Part shown: piece by piece, positions 46,069 through 56,036 of the stretch
How positions within the stretch are numbered: position 1 is the first letter of the stretch
Layout of the letters: each line of letters begins with the position of its first letter
From: Ruegeria sp. HKCCSA071
GTDB taxonomy: Bacteria; Pseudomonadota; Alphaproteobacteria; Rhodobacterales; Rhodobacteraceae
Length of the DNA stretch: 64,000 nucleotides
Direction of reading: 5' to 3'
Assembly (NCBI RefSeq): GCF_017872555.1
Contig: NZ_JAEDOX010000004.1
Span: 167,380 to 231,379 of the forward strand
The notes under the pieces: model-generated
The model's input: only the letters and a program-made list of their open reading frames with translations
Told to the model about the DNA's origin: nothing
Databases searched by the model: none
Program-made: the position numbers and the translations under genes

Positions 46069-46557
46069 GTGCGTTTTCTTTGTGCCGTTCTGATTCTGAA
46101 TTTGGCGACTGGTTTTTCTGCCGCAGCTCAGGAAGCAGTTTATCTGATCCGACATGGTGAAAAAGAGCTGTCTGGAACTGACCCTGTCCTCACCCCGGAG
46201 GGCAGACAGCGCGCAGCAGATTGGGCTGAGATGCTTAGGAATGTTGGCCTTGATGCCATCATCACGTCGGATGCGCTGCGAACTCAAGAAACCGGCGGCA
46301 TAATTGCCAACGCCTTTGGCCTTGAAATCAATGCCTTGCCAAAAGGCGATGTCGCAGGGTTGGTCGATTCATTGGAATTCGACCATGAAAAAGAGACAGT
46401 TCTAATTGTCACCCATGCTGAAACCATTCCACAAATTCTGGAATACATGGGCGTGCTTGAAGACGTCACGATCGACCAAAGCGAATTCGGCAATCTTTAT
46501 GTTGTTCTTAGATCCTCTTCGGATAGTCCAACCTACATTCATTTGTTGATGCCTTGA
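46069..46557 (+). CDS. Secreted histidine phosphatase-superfamily protein
   Basis: The 162-residue protein starts with GTG at 46069 and a signal peptide (RFLCAVLILNLATGFSAAAQ). The phosphohistidine motif is YLIRHGEKELSG, and the second His is in LIVTHAETIPQ. It is a short phosphoglycerate-mutase-like domain, active in the periplasm or outside. The substrate is unknown. Confidence 0.85.
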   Translation: MRFLCAVLILNLATGFSAAAQEAVYLIRHGEKELSGTDPVLTPEGRQRAADWAEMLRNVGLDAIITSDALRTQETGGIIANAFGLEINALPKGDVAGLVDSLEFDHEKETVLIVTHAETIPQILEYMGVLEDVTIDQSEFGNLYVVLRSSSDSPTYIHLLMP

Positions 46558-46918
46558 CGCATTCTGACAGGCCCGCTTCGGGCTCGTTGCCGTCATCGGA
46601 ACAACCGCAGCATCTCATTGGAAGGCCTAGATCACGACGATGAGGACGGCCCATATCGGACTCCCGACACCTTGCTGGGATGCCGCGGCCGCAGCCCGTA
46701 TTGTCGACATTCGCTGCAAAGACGATACCAAAGCCTCGCACAATCGCAGATCGCAGATTTTGCCAGAAAAGGTAGTGAGCTGGCGCCCTCGACCGGGCCA
46801 TTTGGAAGTAGAATCCGTTCCACACACTCTAGGTGGCGCAATCATGTTATTGAATTACATTTCTTGTCGTGTTCATTTTGCTAGCAAAATACACGCTATT
46901 TTCATTGTGGGGTCCGGC
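46558..46918. other. Intergenic region of about 360 bases
   Basis: No credible gene is visible. A hairpin GCCCG-CTT-CGGGC at 46571-46583 follows the phosphatase stop and may be its terminator. The rest is GC-rich with scattered short repeats of the type seen at 44860-45000. Confidence 0.4.
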
Positions 46919-47845
46919 ATGTTCGCAAGCATTAGAACACTCTCAATATCAGCTATTCTTTCTGCAATTCTCTGTCTTCCACTTCACGCGCAAAGCGGCG
47001 CAGACGGGATATTGATTGCCGCCAGAACGATCTATGAGAGTGCTGCGTCCAAGGATGAAGCGAATCGCAGGGCTGAATATTCAAGTGTCAGGCAACTTCT
47101 CGATCTGGTACTGGAACAACACCCGGGCTCAGATGCCGCGCTTGGGATCATGCTCGAAGAAACCGTCGCTGGTATTGATGTGGCCGAATTGAACAGGGCC
47201 CTTGCAGCCCAAGCCCAAACAGATGAATCCCCATCGACGGCGGCAAGTGTTGATGCCGAAACAACGACTGCCGAACAGTCGGTTACCGTTGAAGCAGCTC
47301 TCGTTCCTGCACGGCCCGAGAAGGAAGTAGTAAAGGACATTCAAACCGAACTGAACCGAGTGGGCTGCTCAGCGGGCACAGCTGATGGGGTTGCCGGGCG
47401 GAAAACCCGCTCCGCATTTGAAGACTTCCTCTTTTATTCTGGAACCGCGCTTTCGCTGGAAGACTTGGCGACCGAGGCCGCTGTCTCGGCGTTGCAAGGA
47501 ACCCTCGATCCGGTCTGTACGTCGAGGTGGCTCGCTGCGAACGCGCCTGACAAGCTGGCTGGAACCTGGGGCTACCGAGCGGACTGCAAGATGCTTTTCG
47601 GGAAAGCACGCATAACCGGCGCAATGCGGCTCGGAATGAATGCGCCCGGGAAGTATCAGGGACCAATCAGCAATTCGCTGGGTGAAAATGGGACGATCTA
47701 TGCCACCGTATCTGGTAACGCCGTGAATACCCAAATCAACTGGCCTCGGCAAAAAACAACTTCACAGCTCTACACCTCGACGCGTTCGACGAGCCTGAGC
47801 GGCAAGGACTCCAACAATTGCGATGTCGTAGCCTGGCGGAACTAG
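46919..47845 (+). CDS. Secreted protein with peptidoglycan-binding-like domain
   Basis: The 308-residue protein begins with a signal peptide (SIRTLSISAILSAILCLPLH). After an alanine/threonine-rich stretch there is a PG_binding_1-like motif near residue 145-180 (DIQTELNRVGCSAGTADGVA, GRKTRSAFEDF). The C-terminal 100 residues are basic and Trp/Cys-rich, with no recognised fold. ATG at 46919 is preferred to longer frames. Its stop shares the palindrome CTAG with the stop of the convergent 1227-residue gene. Confidence 0.7.
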   Translation: MFASIRTLSISAILSAILCLPLHAQSGADGILIAARTIYESAASKDEANRRAEYSSVRQLLDLVLEQHPGSDAALGIMLEETVAGIDVAELNRALAAQAQTDESPSTAASVDAETTTAEQSVTVEAALVPARPEKEVVKDIQTELNRVGCSAGTADGVAGRKTRSAFEDFLFYSGTALSLEDLATEAAVSALQGTLDPVCTSRWLAANAPDKLAGTWGYRADCKMLFGKARITGAMRLGMNAPGKYQGPISNSLGENGTIYATVSGNAVNTQINWPRQKTTSQLYTSTRSTSLSGKDSNNCDVVAWRN

Positions 47846-50800
47846 AAATCTACGATCTCTTTTCGGACCATTTCAAAGCCTTTGCGAGTGGTCCGAAAAC
47901 AGCTCCTGTGAGTGATTCCATCTTTGCCGGACAGTGACATCAGAGCGTCCCCAAATGGTGTAACGTCCTTCAACCATGCACGGTATGTAACCTGCCATTC
48001 ACAGTCGGACCCAACAACATTCCTGATATCAAGCACCCGAAGGTCATCAACGACACCGGTCATGGCGGTCGCTATGCCGTCAGAAAAATGATCCCAGAAA
48101 ACAATGAAACGTTCAGGTGCGGTTTCTTTGATCACCACATTTCCATAGCCGCTTTCGGTCCCAGGAACGCCGATGATCTTGTCATCACCCAAGGCTTGGA
48201 AAACTTTCAGACTTTTGGCCTCAAAGGGTGTGCCTGGAAAAGGCGTTATGTTTTGGTAGGCGAGATCCACATCGTCCGGTTTTCCGACGAAGCTTTGCAG
48301 TATCTCATCAATTGCATCTTCTCCTGTCTCATCGGTCGAAAACGCGCGTGCAACGGGGCTCATACCTGAATATTCCTCTGGCGGTTTGGTCGACACAATC
48401 GGTTCGACTGGTCTTTTTTCAAAGTTAGCGAAGGTCAATCCTGAGCCGGTTACGCGGAAATGCGCGACAGTCCATTCGCTTGCCTGCGGATCAATGATCA
48501 CTAGGCGCAGAGCATCGTATACGCATAACCCCCAAGGCAAAAGCTGTCCGAGATTGCCAATGGAACGACCCAAATTGCAGGAGTATTCCATCCGTAGGCG
48601 GCCTTCTGCCGAAGCTTCAGCGAATTCGCGAGAACGCGCGGTAGGCACGGGAATGCTAATAGATCCATTTACGAATGCATTCCTGTCCCAAAAGTTATTC
48701 AGGTTGAATCTATCTTCGAATGCTTGAGCCGGGCCCGTATTGAGATCAGCGCAAAATGCATTGTGGCCAAAGCCGTTCTTGATGAAAACATCGACAATCG
48801 GCGCAAATTCTATTCGAAGTCCAAGTCGCCCAAGTTTCCAGCCGTTCGGCATGATTGCCAATTGAGGACTAATGCACGAAACGAAACTTTGCGTCTGCGC
48901 GTTATATGGACCTATCGTAATGGGTCGGAGACCCGTATCGATCCGGATCTTTGCATTCCGGAAGACTTGTTCAAACTTTTGAATATCTTGCTCAAGCAAG
49001 CGGACCCGATCCTGGGTGCCCAGATCAATGTTCCCATGAAACTGAGGCGTCGTGTCTTCCTGACTGGCACCTAGGCCGCGCAGCATTCCAGCCAACATCG
49101 CCGCGTCTTTCGGAGCGATCCCCAGGTCCAGGTGTAAGGTGTTTGGGCCGGTTTGAGACAAGCCAGCAATGTCCAATGGGGTCCTTGCGACCACAGGAAA
49201 AGACGATCCAGCTACGGACTCGCCATTATTGCCCGCCACAACATTTGTAAATGCCTCCAGGTCCGCACATTTCATGAAGACGCCCTCGTGAGTATCAACA
49301 AGGCAATCACCCAGGTCGTCGGGGCCCTGCCAAACAACGACGCTTTCTCCCGCCGGGGCCAGCCGCACATTATCATAGATGGGCGTACGATCGCGCCAAT
49401 ATCGGCTCAAAAGCCAGGTTTCGCGGACAGTTTGCGTGCGCGTAGACGCGGCAGTTTCGGCGACTCCGCTAACGGCAATTTCTTCAACAAATCCATCGCC
49501 GCGCGTTAAGAAACTATCCTTTGGCCAACCATTATTGGCGATGATTTCGTCCAGACTAACACTATCCAATTCTTGATTACTCAAGATAGCTGTAGTGATT
49601 GCGTACCAGCCGTTTTGTGCGCGAAATACATGAGCGCCTGCGCCAAGTCCTTGTGCGACAGAAATGGCTTCTTCTTGGGTTTGTCTTGATGCAACTTGGA
49701 CCCATTGCGAACCCTGCGGGGCGGCATATGGGCCAGAACTCCGAATGTCCCCTTCAATTGGGCCCTCGTAGTAGGCAAGGCTCTCTTCCGCCTCGGAGAA
49801 TGGGAAATCTGGCCCAGCCGAGGAAACGCTCCATGATTCTAGATTGTTGTTTCGGAAATAGTGGGCGCTCGGCCCTGCGCCTGCTACGTCGTTGAAAATA
49901 ACGGTCACGTCATCTACGCCCCGGACAAGCGCTATACAGTTGCCATTTGGATCGTCGGCGCGATGGACTGAGCCCTGCCTGTTTAGACGAAGCGACATTT
50001 CTGAATTGGCTGCGAGCAATATTGCCGTCCCGCGATCTGTCCCCTCTAGTTTTGTGAGCGTGATATCGAAGGGCAGAGTGTTCCGAAGCCGCATAGAAAC
50101 GGAAATGTTTCCGCCCTCGATGGTGAAGGGGCCTGTTTCGCAGCTCACCCTGGACGCTGCTGTGTTCTCCTGTGACGCACCGACTGAAGCTGAAACGCCA
50201 TTCGGGGCCTGCAATCCAATAGTCGCATCCAAATCGGCCAGATCAGTAATACCAAGCATGATGTTGGCAGCGCGCGCCGGCGCGTCCTGTCCAAGGTTGG
50301 CGATGACCAGGAGCGCATCCACAGCGTTGAAAGGAGGAATGTTACTTTCTGCCCCCGCCTGACGGATATAACCGATGAAGCGATCAGCGCCATCTCGATT
50401 GCCTCTGTAAGTCTCCACAAGGGCGCTGAACCCATGGCTGAACACTGCCGCAACCGCTTTGGCGTCGTCCTTGCCAACTATCGCGGTGGCAGAGCTCTCC
50501 AATCCGGTCAGTGCTTGCCTTACTGCATCAGGCGTTCCGGTGCTGTCGGGGAGGTTCACAAATATCCATGCGGCGGTTTGAATGCGGAGCGTCGCGTCGA
50601 TAAGTGCCTTTTCCTGGACTTGGTTCAGCGCGTTTGTCGCTACGACAATATCGCGCACGTCCTTCACACGATTGAAAATCATACCAACTATGACGCTCGG
50701 ATCTTTCTGCGCCTTCATCAAATCCCAGCCTTCCTTGAAGGCAGCATCGAGGCCTGCGCGCAGCATGTTTTCAAGCTCAGGTGACATTTCGGGCCAGGGA

Positions 50801-51525
50801 ACCGTCATGACAACATCCGTGAAGACAGATGCAGCAACCTCCTGGAGTTTGGCCTCAGCAATATCCAGCGCCAATTGACCGGAAAACACCGAGGCAGCGT
50901 CTGCAAGCGAGCCATCCTTGGCCATCGCCGACACAACATCCATATATTGCTTTGGGTCGATGATTGCCTTCCCGGCAACCTCAGCGCCTTTGTTGACATA
51001 GACCGCAATCATATAGGCGATCCGCAATTGCGCGGCCTCGGCAGAATCGCGAGCAATGGTGGCCGGTTCGAATTGAAGTGCTTCAATCGTTTCAGGATAA
51101 TGGCTTTGAAGAAAGGCCAGAATTGTCTTCAGATCTGAAGTAACTGTGGGAGCACTGGTTTGGGTCCCGCCATCATTCGGTGGTGGCGGCAAGCGCGACA
51201 AGTCTACGCCGCCGGGGGATCCGCCCGCCGCGATGAGCGTTGCGGGTGCTGAAGCAGGATAGTCGGACTGAATTTTCTGAAACAGACGCGCTACTTCTGC
51301 GAGATCAGTGGCCGCTTCGTCCTCAATCTTGGCGGATACCCCATGGAAGAGCATAATCGCCTCAACAAACATTTGATCCGGAGTAGGTTCATGGCTGTTG
51401 GTCGACTGGTCCTGTGCCCTTCCTTCCGAAAACAGAGAAATGCTGGTCAGAACTCCGTAAAGAGCGCACCTGACGAAGCCAAATAGAACAGATTCAGACA
51501 CATGGATCCATCTAATCAAAACCAT
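47842..51525 (-). CDS. Large secreted protein of unknown function
   Basis: The 1227-residue protein has a hydrophobic N-terminus that could be a signal peptide (FVRCALYGVLTSISLFSEGR). The first half is alpha-helical with regular repeats; around residue 570-600 there is a SPOR-like pattern (QWVQVASRQTQEEAISVAQG). The C-terminal third is beta-rich with many Cys (for example LGDCLVDTHEGVFMKCADLE). No catalytic motif is recognised. The start ATG is preceded by a G11 run. It and the 308-residue protein gene are convergent and may form a functional pair. Confidence 0.7.
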   Translation of the reverse strand: MVLIRWIHVSESVLFGFVRCALYGVLTSISLFSEGRAQDQSTNSHEPTPDQMFVEAIMLFHGVSAKIEDEAATDLAEVARLFQKIQSDYPASAPATLIAAGGSPGGVDLSRLPPPPNDGGTQTSAPTVTSDLKTILAFLQSHYPETIEALQFEPATIARDSAEAAQLRIAYMIAVYVNKGAEVAGKAIIDPKQYMDVVSAMAKDGSLADAASVFSGQLALDIAEAKLQEVAASVFTDVVMTVPWPEMSPELENMLRAGLDAAFKEGWDLMKAQKDPSVIVGMIFNRVKDVRDIVVATNALNQVQEKALIDATLRIQTAAWIFVNLPDSTGTPDAVRQALTGLESSATAIVGKDDAKAVAAVFSHGFSALVETYRGNRDGADRFIGYIRQAGAESNIPPFNAVDALLVIANLGQDAPARAANIMLGITDLADLDATIGLQAPNGVSASVGASQENTAASRVSCETGPFTIEGGNISVSMRLRNTLPFDITLTKLEGTDRGTAILLAANSEMSLRLNRQGSVHRADDPNGNCIALVRGVDDVTVIFNDVAGAGPSAHYFRNNNLESWSVSSAGPDFPFSEAEESLAYYEGPIEGDIRSSGPYAAPQGSQWVQVASRQTQEEAISVAQGLGAGAHVFRAQNGWYAITTAILSNQELDSVSLDEIIANNGWPKDSFLTRGDGFVEEIAVSGVAETAASTRTQTVRETWLLSRYWRDRTPIYDNVRLAPAGESVVVWQGPDDLGDCLVDTHEGVFMKCADLEAFTNVVAGNNGESVAGSSFPVVARTPLDIAGLSQTGPNTLHLDLGIAPKDAAMLAGMLRGLGASQEDTTPQFHGNIDLGTQDRVRLLEQDIQKFEQVFRNAKIRIDTGLRPITIGPYNAQTQSFVSCISPQLAIMPNGWKLGRLGLRIEFAPIVDVFIKNGFGHNAFCADLNTGPAQAFEDRFNLNNFWDRNAFVNGSISIPVPTARSREFAEASAEGRLRMEYSCNLGRSIGNLGQLLPWGLCVYDALRLVIIDPQASEWTVAHFRVTGSGLTFANFEKRPVEPIVSTKPPEEYSGMSPVARAFSTDETGEDAIDEILQSFVGKPDDVDLAYQNITPFPGTPFEAKSLKVFQALGDDKIIGVPGTESGYGNVVIKETAPERFIVFWDHFSDGIATAMTGVVDDLRVLDIRNVVGSDCEWQVTYRAWLKDVTPFGDALMSLSGKDGITHRSCFRTTRKGFEMVRKEIVDF

Positions 51526-51529
51526 TTCT

Positions 51530-51540
51530 CCCCCCCCCCC
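51530..51540 (-). repeat. Homopolymer G11 acting as the Shine-Dalgarno sequence
   Basis: On the coding strand, eleven G (51540 to 51530) are followed by AGAA and the ATG at 51525. No other purine-rich ribosome-binding sequence is near. Runs of this length are prone to slippage, which would change the spacing or strength of the site. Confidence 0.85.
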
Positions 51541-51952
51541 GAAATTCGCAATTCAAAGAAATGCTGTTATATGCAATTGAGGCTAAGCGCTTAGTGACGT
51601 GATATTCAATAGCAGTCGTAGCGGCGGCGGCGATCTGAGGCATGTTCGCGAAAAGGAAGATGTTGCCTGGTATGACGTCTTTCGAGCGTGCCAAATGCAT
51701 GGCGCAATGCGATTTGAGACCATGCGAACGGATCTGCTTTGAAGGTCCGCTTTGGCGGCATCTCAATCTTCTCGCTGCATGGCAGCGAATGACAACTTCC
51801 CGCCCGTGGTGCTTTTAGCTGCGGTTCTAGCCTATGAGGCTCGAAAAATAGGCTCAAATGTCTGTTCCAGATTCAAAAGCTCAGAATGAAGCGAGATCAA
51901 CAAATGACCGCGTGAACAAGCCACTTCATGAGGCAAATATATCGGCGATACC
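51541..51952. other. Intergenic region of about 410 bases
   Basis: It holds no credible gene; an 83-residue frame on the minus strand (51606-51857) has a biased Arg/His composition and no ribosome-binding site. The 1227-residue gene promoter must lie here. Confidence 0.4.
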
Positions 51953-53056
51953 CTAGGTAGAGTCCTCAAAATACTCCAGGCTCTCTTCGAGGAAAGTCTC
52001 TTCAACGCTCAATGTCCTAGAAGCTAGTCGTTGTTCTTTCGAGTACCGGAATAAAGTTTCTAGTGTCCGACGGTTCTCCCGTATACCATATGGATAAAAA
52101 TTTCGTCCCATCAGCGCGCGGGTGTTTTCAAGCTCCTGACTGTACCAGGGCAACATATCCGTGGCCCAGGTCAGGCGATCCTTGGTCTTGTAGGCTTCAA
52201 TCTTGGCTCGGGAATAAGCGTTGAAAGCCGCCCGGGGAAGCCAAGGATATTCCGAGGCCGTTTCGCGACGGATCGCAAGCACGTGCATGATCGGAAACAC
52301 GCCGGTGCGGCGGAAATAGTCTTGTTCGACGCTGCGAAAGTCCGGGAAAAGCCGCGAGATGCGCGGATCGCCCCGCACATAGGCTGCTGGGGTTGCTGCG
52401 TGAAACAAGGCGTCCACCTCTCCGGCGAGCAGGAGTTCGGATTCGTCCAGCCCCGGCGTTCCCTGGGAAATACGTATCCCTTCCGGCGCCTGACGTTCCT
52501 GCGCCGAAATCTTGCCTGCTTCTGCCGCGGAGCTGTCCTTGTTGGCGACAACCCACTCGATCTCCTCCGGGCGCAGGCCATATTCTTCCTGAAATATGCC
52601 TCTGATCCACGTAAGCGAAGTCGAGGAGTACCCCGGTGTGCCAACCCGCCTGCCACGCAAATCTTGCGGTGTGGCAATGCCCGCATCTGTCCTGACAAAA
52701 ACGCTCTTGTGCCGGAACTGGCGCAGCAGGAAGACAGGCAACAGGGCATAGTCGCGAAACCCTTCGTTTGCATGCGCCAGCATGAACGGATGCAGTCCCA
52801 ATTCCGTAATTTCGTTCGTCCCCTTGCCGCTGAAGGCAGCGGTGTTCATGTCGCCTATGGCATCTTCGACAAAGGTCGCGTTGGTCCCCCCGATCGAAAC
52901 GCGCCCGTCAAACAACGCCTGAGTCCGGTCAAGCCTGTAGCTGGAAACTGTTATCGGTAAACCCTTGCCCTGGGCATGGGCGGCACGTCCTCCAAGGATT
53001 GCAGGAGTGGCCAAAGTCAGCAATCCGGCTTTCAGAATAGTGCGTCGATCAGCCAT
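51953..53056 (-). CDS. Periplasmic binding protein, 4,5-dihydroxyphthalate decarboxylase-like
   Basis: The 367-residue protein starts with a Tat-like signal (MADRRTILKAGLLTLATPAI, twin Arg in DRRT). The body resembles Pht5-type proteins and substrate-binding proteins of the ABC/TAXI kind (GTPGYSSTSLTWIRGIFQEE, EVDALFHAATPAAYVRGDPR). A decarboxylase of this fold uses no cofactor; the Tat signal points instead to periplasmic binding. Its neighbours are an outer-membrane protein and a sulfatase, which suggests uptake of a sulfated or aromatic compound. Confidence 0.75.
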   Translation of the reverse strand: MADRRTILKAGLLTLATPAILGGRAAHAQGKGLPITVSSYRLDRTQALFDGRVSIGGTNATFVEDAIGDMNTAAFSGKGTNEITELGLHPFMLAHANEGFRDYALLPVFLLRQFRHKSVFVRTDAGIATPQDLRGRRVGTPGYSSTSLTWIRGIFQEEYGLRPEEIEWVVANKDSSAAEAGKISAQERQAPEGIRISQGTPGLDESELLLAGEVDALFHAATPAAYVRGDPRISRLFPDFRSVEQDYFRRTGVFPIMHVLAIRRETASEYPWLPRAAFNAYSRAKIEAYKTKDRLTWATDMLPWYSQELENTRALMGRNFYPYGIRENRRTLETLFRYSKEQRLASRTLSVEETFLEESLEYFEDST

Positions 53057-53089
53057 TAGGCTCTCCTTTTAGCATCATTATTGTTGTGT

Positions 53090-53896
53090 TCACTTTGGAA
53101 AAAGCAGAGTCGCTCCGAAGGTCGTCCCCCAGCCATCCGGCCCACCGGCCGGGCTTTGCGCCCAGTAGCGCGTCGTGAGGGAGAGACTGACCCTTTGGCG
53201 GCCAAGTTGAAAAAGCTTGCTGATTTTGAAATTGATCGGAATGCTCCACTCTTCCGCGACCCACTCGTAGGTGCTTTCGGTATTCAGCGCATAGGTCCAC
53301 GCATCCTGTGTCGTGAAATTCACGAACGGCTGCAGGAATGTCGTGCTTTGCTGAGCAGAGTTGCCCTCTAAGTCCCATATATGGTTGGCCAACATCCCAA
53401 CGGTCCATCCACCTGTTTGCTTGAGTGCGACACCTGTCACGCCCGCACCCCAAGCATTGCGGCCAAGCCTGTTACCAGCGGATAACGGGATCTGAAACAC
53501 CGGACCGGCGCCCCAGACCACTCCGCCAGAAGTGGGAGCTTTCGGAGAGAAAAAGAAGCTTTGGGTGACGTCGCTGAAACCACTGTTGCTGGTCCCCGGT
53601 GTCAGGTTCCGTTGCCACACATACGGAATGATTGTTCGAGAGATGACATTCCAATCCTCGTTGAGGCTGATCGGGATGACCGGCTTGGCGACGAATGCGG
53701 TTTGGGATCCCGTTCCCGATGGGCCGAACCCTTGGTCATAGACGAATTCCAGCGGCACCGAGATCAAGGACGCGATGGGGTTCGCAAGTTGCTTGGCAAG
53801 GTCGTCATCCGACTGTGCGTTCGCGTTGGTGGTCATCAGCATCAAGCCGGCACCCAGTAAACACATTGTCCTGCGAAAGGGCATGAGTTGTTTCAC
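53090..53896 (-). CDS. Outer-membrane transporter-like beta-barrel protein
   Basis: The 268-residue protein has a signal peptide (RTMCLLGAGLMLMTTNANAQ) and beta strands with many aromatic residues (VISRTIIPYVWQRNLTPG, GGVVWGAGPVFQIPLSAG, FGATLLFPK at the end). It resembles outer-membrane proteins of the phenol-degradation/neuromedin-U-like family. It lies between the binding protein and the sulfatase, all on the minus strand. Confidence 0.75.
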   Translation of the reverse strand: MKQLMPFRRTMCLLGAGLMLMTTNANAQSDDDLAKQLANPIASLISVPLEFVYDQGFGPSGTGSQTAFVAKPVIPISLNEDWNVISRTIIPYVWQRNLTPGTSNSGFSDVTQSFFFSPKAPTSGGVVWGAGPVFQIPLSAGNRLGRNAWGAGVTGVALKQTGGWTVGMLANHIWDLEGNSAQQSTTFLQPFVNFTTQDAWTYALNTESTYEWVAEEWSIPINFKISKLFQLGRQRVSLSLTTRYWAQSPAGGPDGWGTTFGATLLFPK

Positions 53897-53967
53897 TGAC
53901 CTATTTGAGAATTGTCGTGGACTTGGAAAGTGGCACCGGAGCCCACCGGCTCCAGTGCCTATCTGCC

Positions 53968-55677
53968 TTACATATCGCTACCGGCGAAGGGCAGCGGGTA
54001 GTTGCCAAGTTGCTGCGGCGTGAAGGGCAGCTTGTCCGTCTCGACCGGAGACGTGTAGAGCTTGCGGGTTTCGGGGCGTTCGTTCGAAATGCCTGTCAAC
54101 GCCGGTCCGGGGGTTGCATCCGGGCGGTTCGGGTATTCCTGCATCCACATCTCGTGCCGCGCGCGCTGGCGGTTGAACATCGATTTGACGTGGAACTGCT
54201 GAATCATCTCCCCGGTCCTTTCTCGAGGATCGGTATAGAGATCATAGAACTCGTTCTTGGAAAGACCGGGGGTAGCATTTTTCCAGTCACGCTTGAACCG
54301 CCCTTTGACGCCTGCGGCCAGGTTTGGCCCCTGGTAGATCATCACATAGTCCCGGCGGCTGAAGCCGTCTCCGTTCAGGAACAGCGATGTCTGGTCGACA
54401 CCGTCGATCACGCGGTCGGTGGGGATCTGGTCCATCGCGCCACCAAGTCGGGCAAATGTGGTGAAAAGGTCGCTGACATGCAGGATGTCGCCCACGATCT
54501 GATCCGGTTCGATCACGCCCTTCCATTTCGCAATTGCCGGGACGCGCACGCCACCTTCGGTAAAGTCACCCTTGCCGCCGGAGTACAGGGTTTCGGCCAT
54601 GCCCCGAGGACCATAGTGAATGAACGGCCCATTGTCGGCCATCACCATGACGAGCGTATTCTCGGCAATGCCCTTTTCCTCAAGATGCGCCACAAGTTCG
54701 CCAACGAAGTCATCGACAGCGATCAGGCCTTCCGCAAGCATGTTCTTATTTGCCGTCGCTCTCTTCGCAACTCTGGGGTCGGGAAAAAACGCACCGAGAA
54801 TGGGCTGGTAGGCGATAAAGAATGGCTCGCCGGCTTCGACGCTCTTGTCGATGAAGGCCAGTGTTCGGCGCTGGGACTCAGTTTCGATATCCCAGTAGTT
54901 TTCAATGTTTGGCGGCGGGCCCCATTCAAGGGTTTCGCCGCCCTTGGTGCCTTCCAGTGTCCAGACCTGACCCAGCGGCTGCCAGGATTTATCCATGTCA
55001 TATTTGTCTTCGCCGTAAAGCTCGGGATAAAGCCCGGTTATGACGTTGCCAACCTCGGCCCCGGGGTTCCACATCGAAGGCACCTGGTTGTAGGGGGTGA
55101 AGAACGCCTCGTCGTAGCCTTGGTTGTGGGCATAGGAGAACTCTGTGTCGCCGAGGTGCCACTTGCCATAGAAGGCAGTCTTGTAGCCAACATTCGACAG
55201 CACTTCTGCGATGGTCACTTCCTCGGCATCCATGCCGGAATACTCAACCGGGAAGGAAACGGTGTGCATGCCGCTTCGTACAGCGTACCGACCGGTCTGA
55301 AACGCCGCGCGCGTAGGCGTACAGGCGGGTTCCGTGTACATGCGCATGAAGTTGATGCCTTCATCCGCCATCTGGTTCATGTTTGGCGTCTCGAATCCAC
55401 GCACCGCCTGAATTTCCGGAATTCCGACCTCGCCCACCGCGGTGTCATCCCACATGATGTGGATGATATTGGGCTTGGTGCCGAATTTGGCCTCCAGCGC
55501 GTCCAGTTTTTCCTGCAGTGACGCGTCCTCGTCGGCCCAGCGTTGGCCATGCTGTGCTTCGAGAACATAATGTTCGGCATCATGAATGATCTTGCCGCTT
55601 TCGGCATGCGCACCGGTCAGCGACAGCATCACAAGTGCCAACGCACTGCATGATGCCTTGCCTGAATTCAGTTTCAT
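53968..55677 (-). CDS. Secreted arylsulfatase
   Basis: The 569-residue protein has a signal peptide (ALALVMLSLTGAHA) and the sulfatase metal site (HIMWDDTAVGEVG). The formylglycine motif is C-T-P-T-R at Cys119 (EPACTPTRAAFQTGRYAVRS); a Thr replaces the usual Ser, which the C/S-x-P/A-x-R consensus allows. AFYGKWHLGD is the second signature. The Cys must be oxidised by a formylglycine-generating enzyme not present here. It overlaps the small upstream gene as ATGA. It likely removes sulfate from an algal or aromatic sulfate. Confidence 0.93.
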   Translation of the reverse strand: MKLNSGKASCSALALVMLSLTGAHAESGKIIHDAEHYVLEAQHGQRWADEDASLQEKLDALEAKFGTKPNIIHIMWDDTAVGEVGIPEIQAVRGFETPNMNQMADEGINFMRMYTEPACTPTRAAFQTGRYAVRSGMHTVSFPVEYSGMDAEEVTIAEVLSNVGYKTAFYGKWHLGDTEFSYAHNQGYDEAFFTPYNQVPSMWNPGAEVGNVITGLYPELYGEDKYDMDKSWQPLGQVWTLEGTKGGETLEWGPPPNIENYWDIETESQRRTLAFIDKSVEAGEPFFIAYQPILGAFFPDPRVAKRATANKNMLAEGLIAVDDFVGELVAHLEEKGIAENTLVMVMADNGPFIHYGPRGMAETLYSGGKGDFTEGGVRVPAIAKWKGVIEPDQIVGDILHVSDLFTTFARLGGAMDQIPTDRVIDGVDQTSLFLNGDGFSRRDYVMIYQGPNLAAGVKGRFKRDWKNATPGLSKNEFYDLYTDPRERTGEMIQQFHVKSMFNRQRARHEMWMQEYPNRPDATPGPALTGISNERPETRKLYTSPVETDKLPFTPQQLGNYPLPFAGSDM

Positions 55678-56036
55678 GTGTCTTCTCCAGATTGTGAAAA
55701 TTGGTGTAGGCTCGAACTGGTGCTGTCGAATCCCCGGGGCCCTCCGATCCTGCGCGAAGCTTTCTCGAGCGCGGCGCGGATTTCGTCTGTGAGGCCTTTC
55801 AAACTCTCCAGCAAAAGGTCGCGTGCCTTCTGCAAATCCTCTTCCGAGGCACCATCACACTGCGACAGGCCGAGCAAATCCCGCACGAGCAGTTCGTAAT
55901 CGTCGCAGATCTCTGCAAAGGTGGCGTCCGTCGCACGCAACCTTCTGATCGAGTCGCGCGCTTTTGGCAGGCATTCTTCTGCCTGAGCGGGGTAGGCCGC
56001 TGGGTTTTCGTCATTAGAGCCCATCTCACCAATCAT
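55674..56036 (-). CDS. Small helical protein coupled to the sulfatase
   Basis: The 120-residue protein is charged and helical (KARDSIRRLRATDATFAEIC, DDYELLVRDLLGLSQC), with no signal peptide or membrane helix. ATG at 56036 is one choice; ATG at 56024 is another. The longer frame to 56159 overlaps the divergent regulator. Its stop overlaps the sulfatase start. It resembles no family I know; translational coupling suggests a role in sulfatase expression or folding. Confidence 0.6.
   Translation of the reverse strand: MIGEMGSNDENPAAYPAQAEECLPKARDSIRRLRATDATFAEICDDYELLVRDLLGLSQCDGASEEDLQKARDLLLESLKGLTDEIRAALEKASRRIGGPRGFDSTSSSLHQFSQSGEDT

Noticed and set aside
51606..51857. 83-residue minus-strand frame upstream of the 1227-residue gene
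   Set aside because: Biased Arg/His/Pro content, no ribosome-binding site and no recognisable motif.
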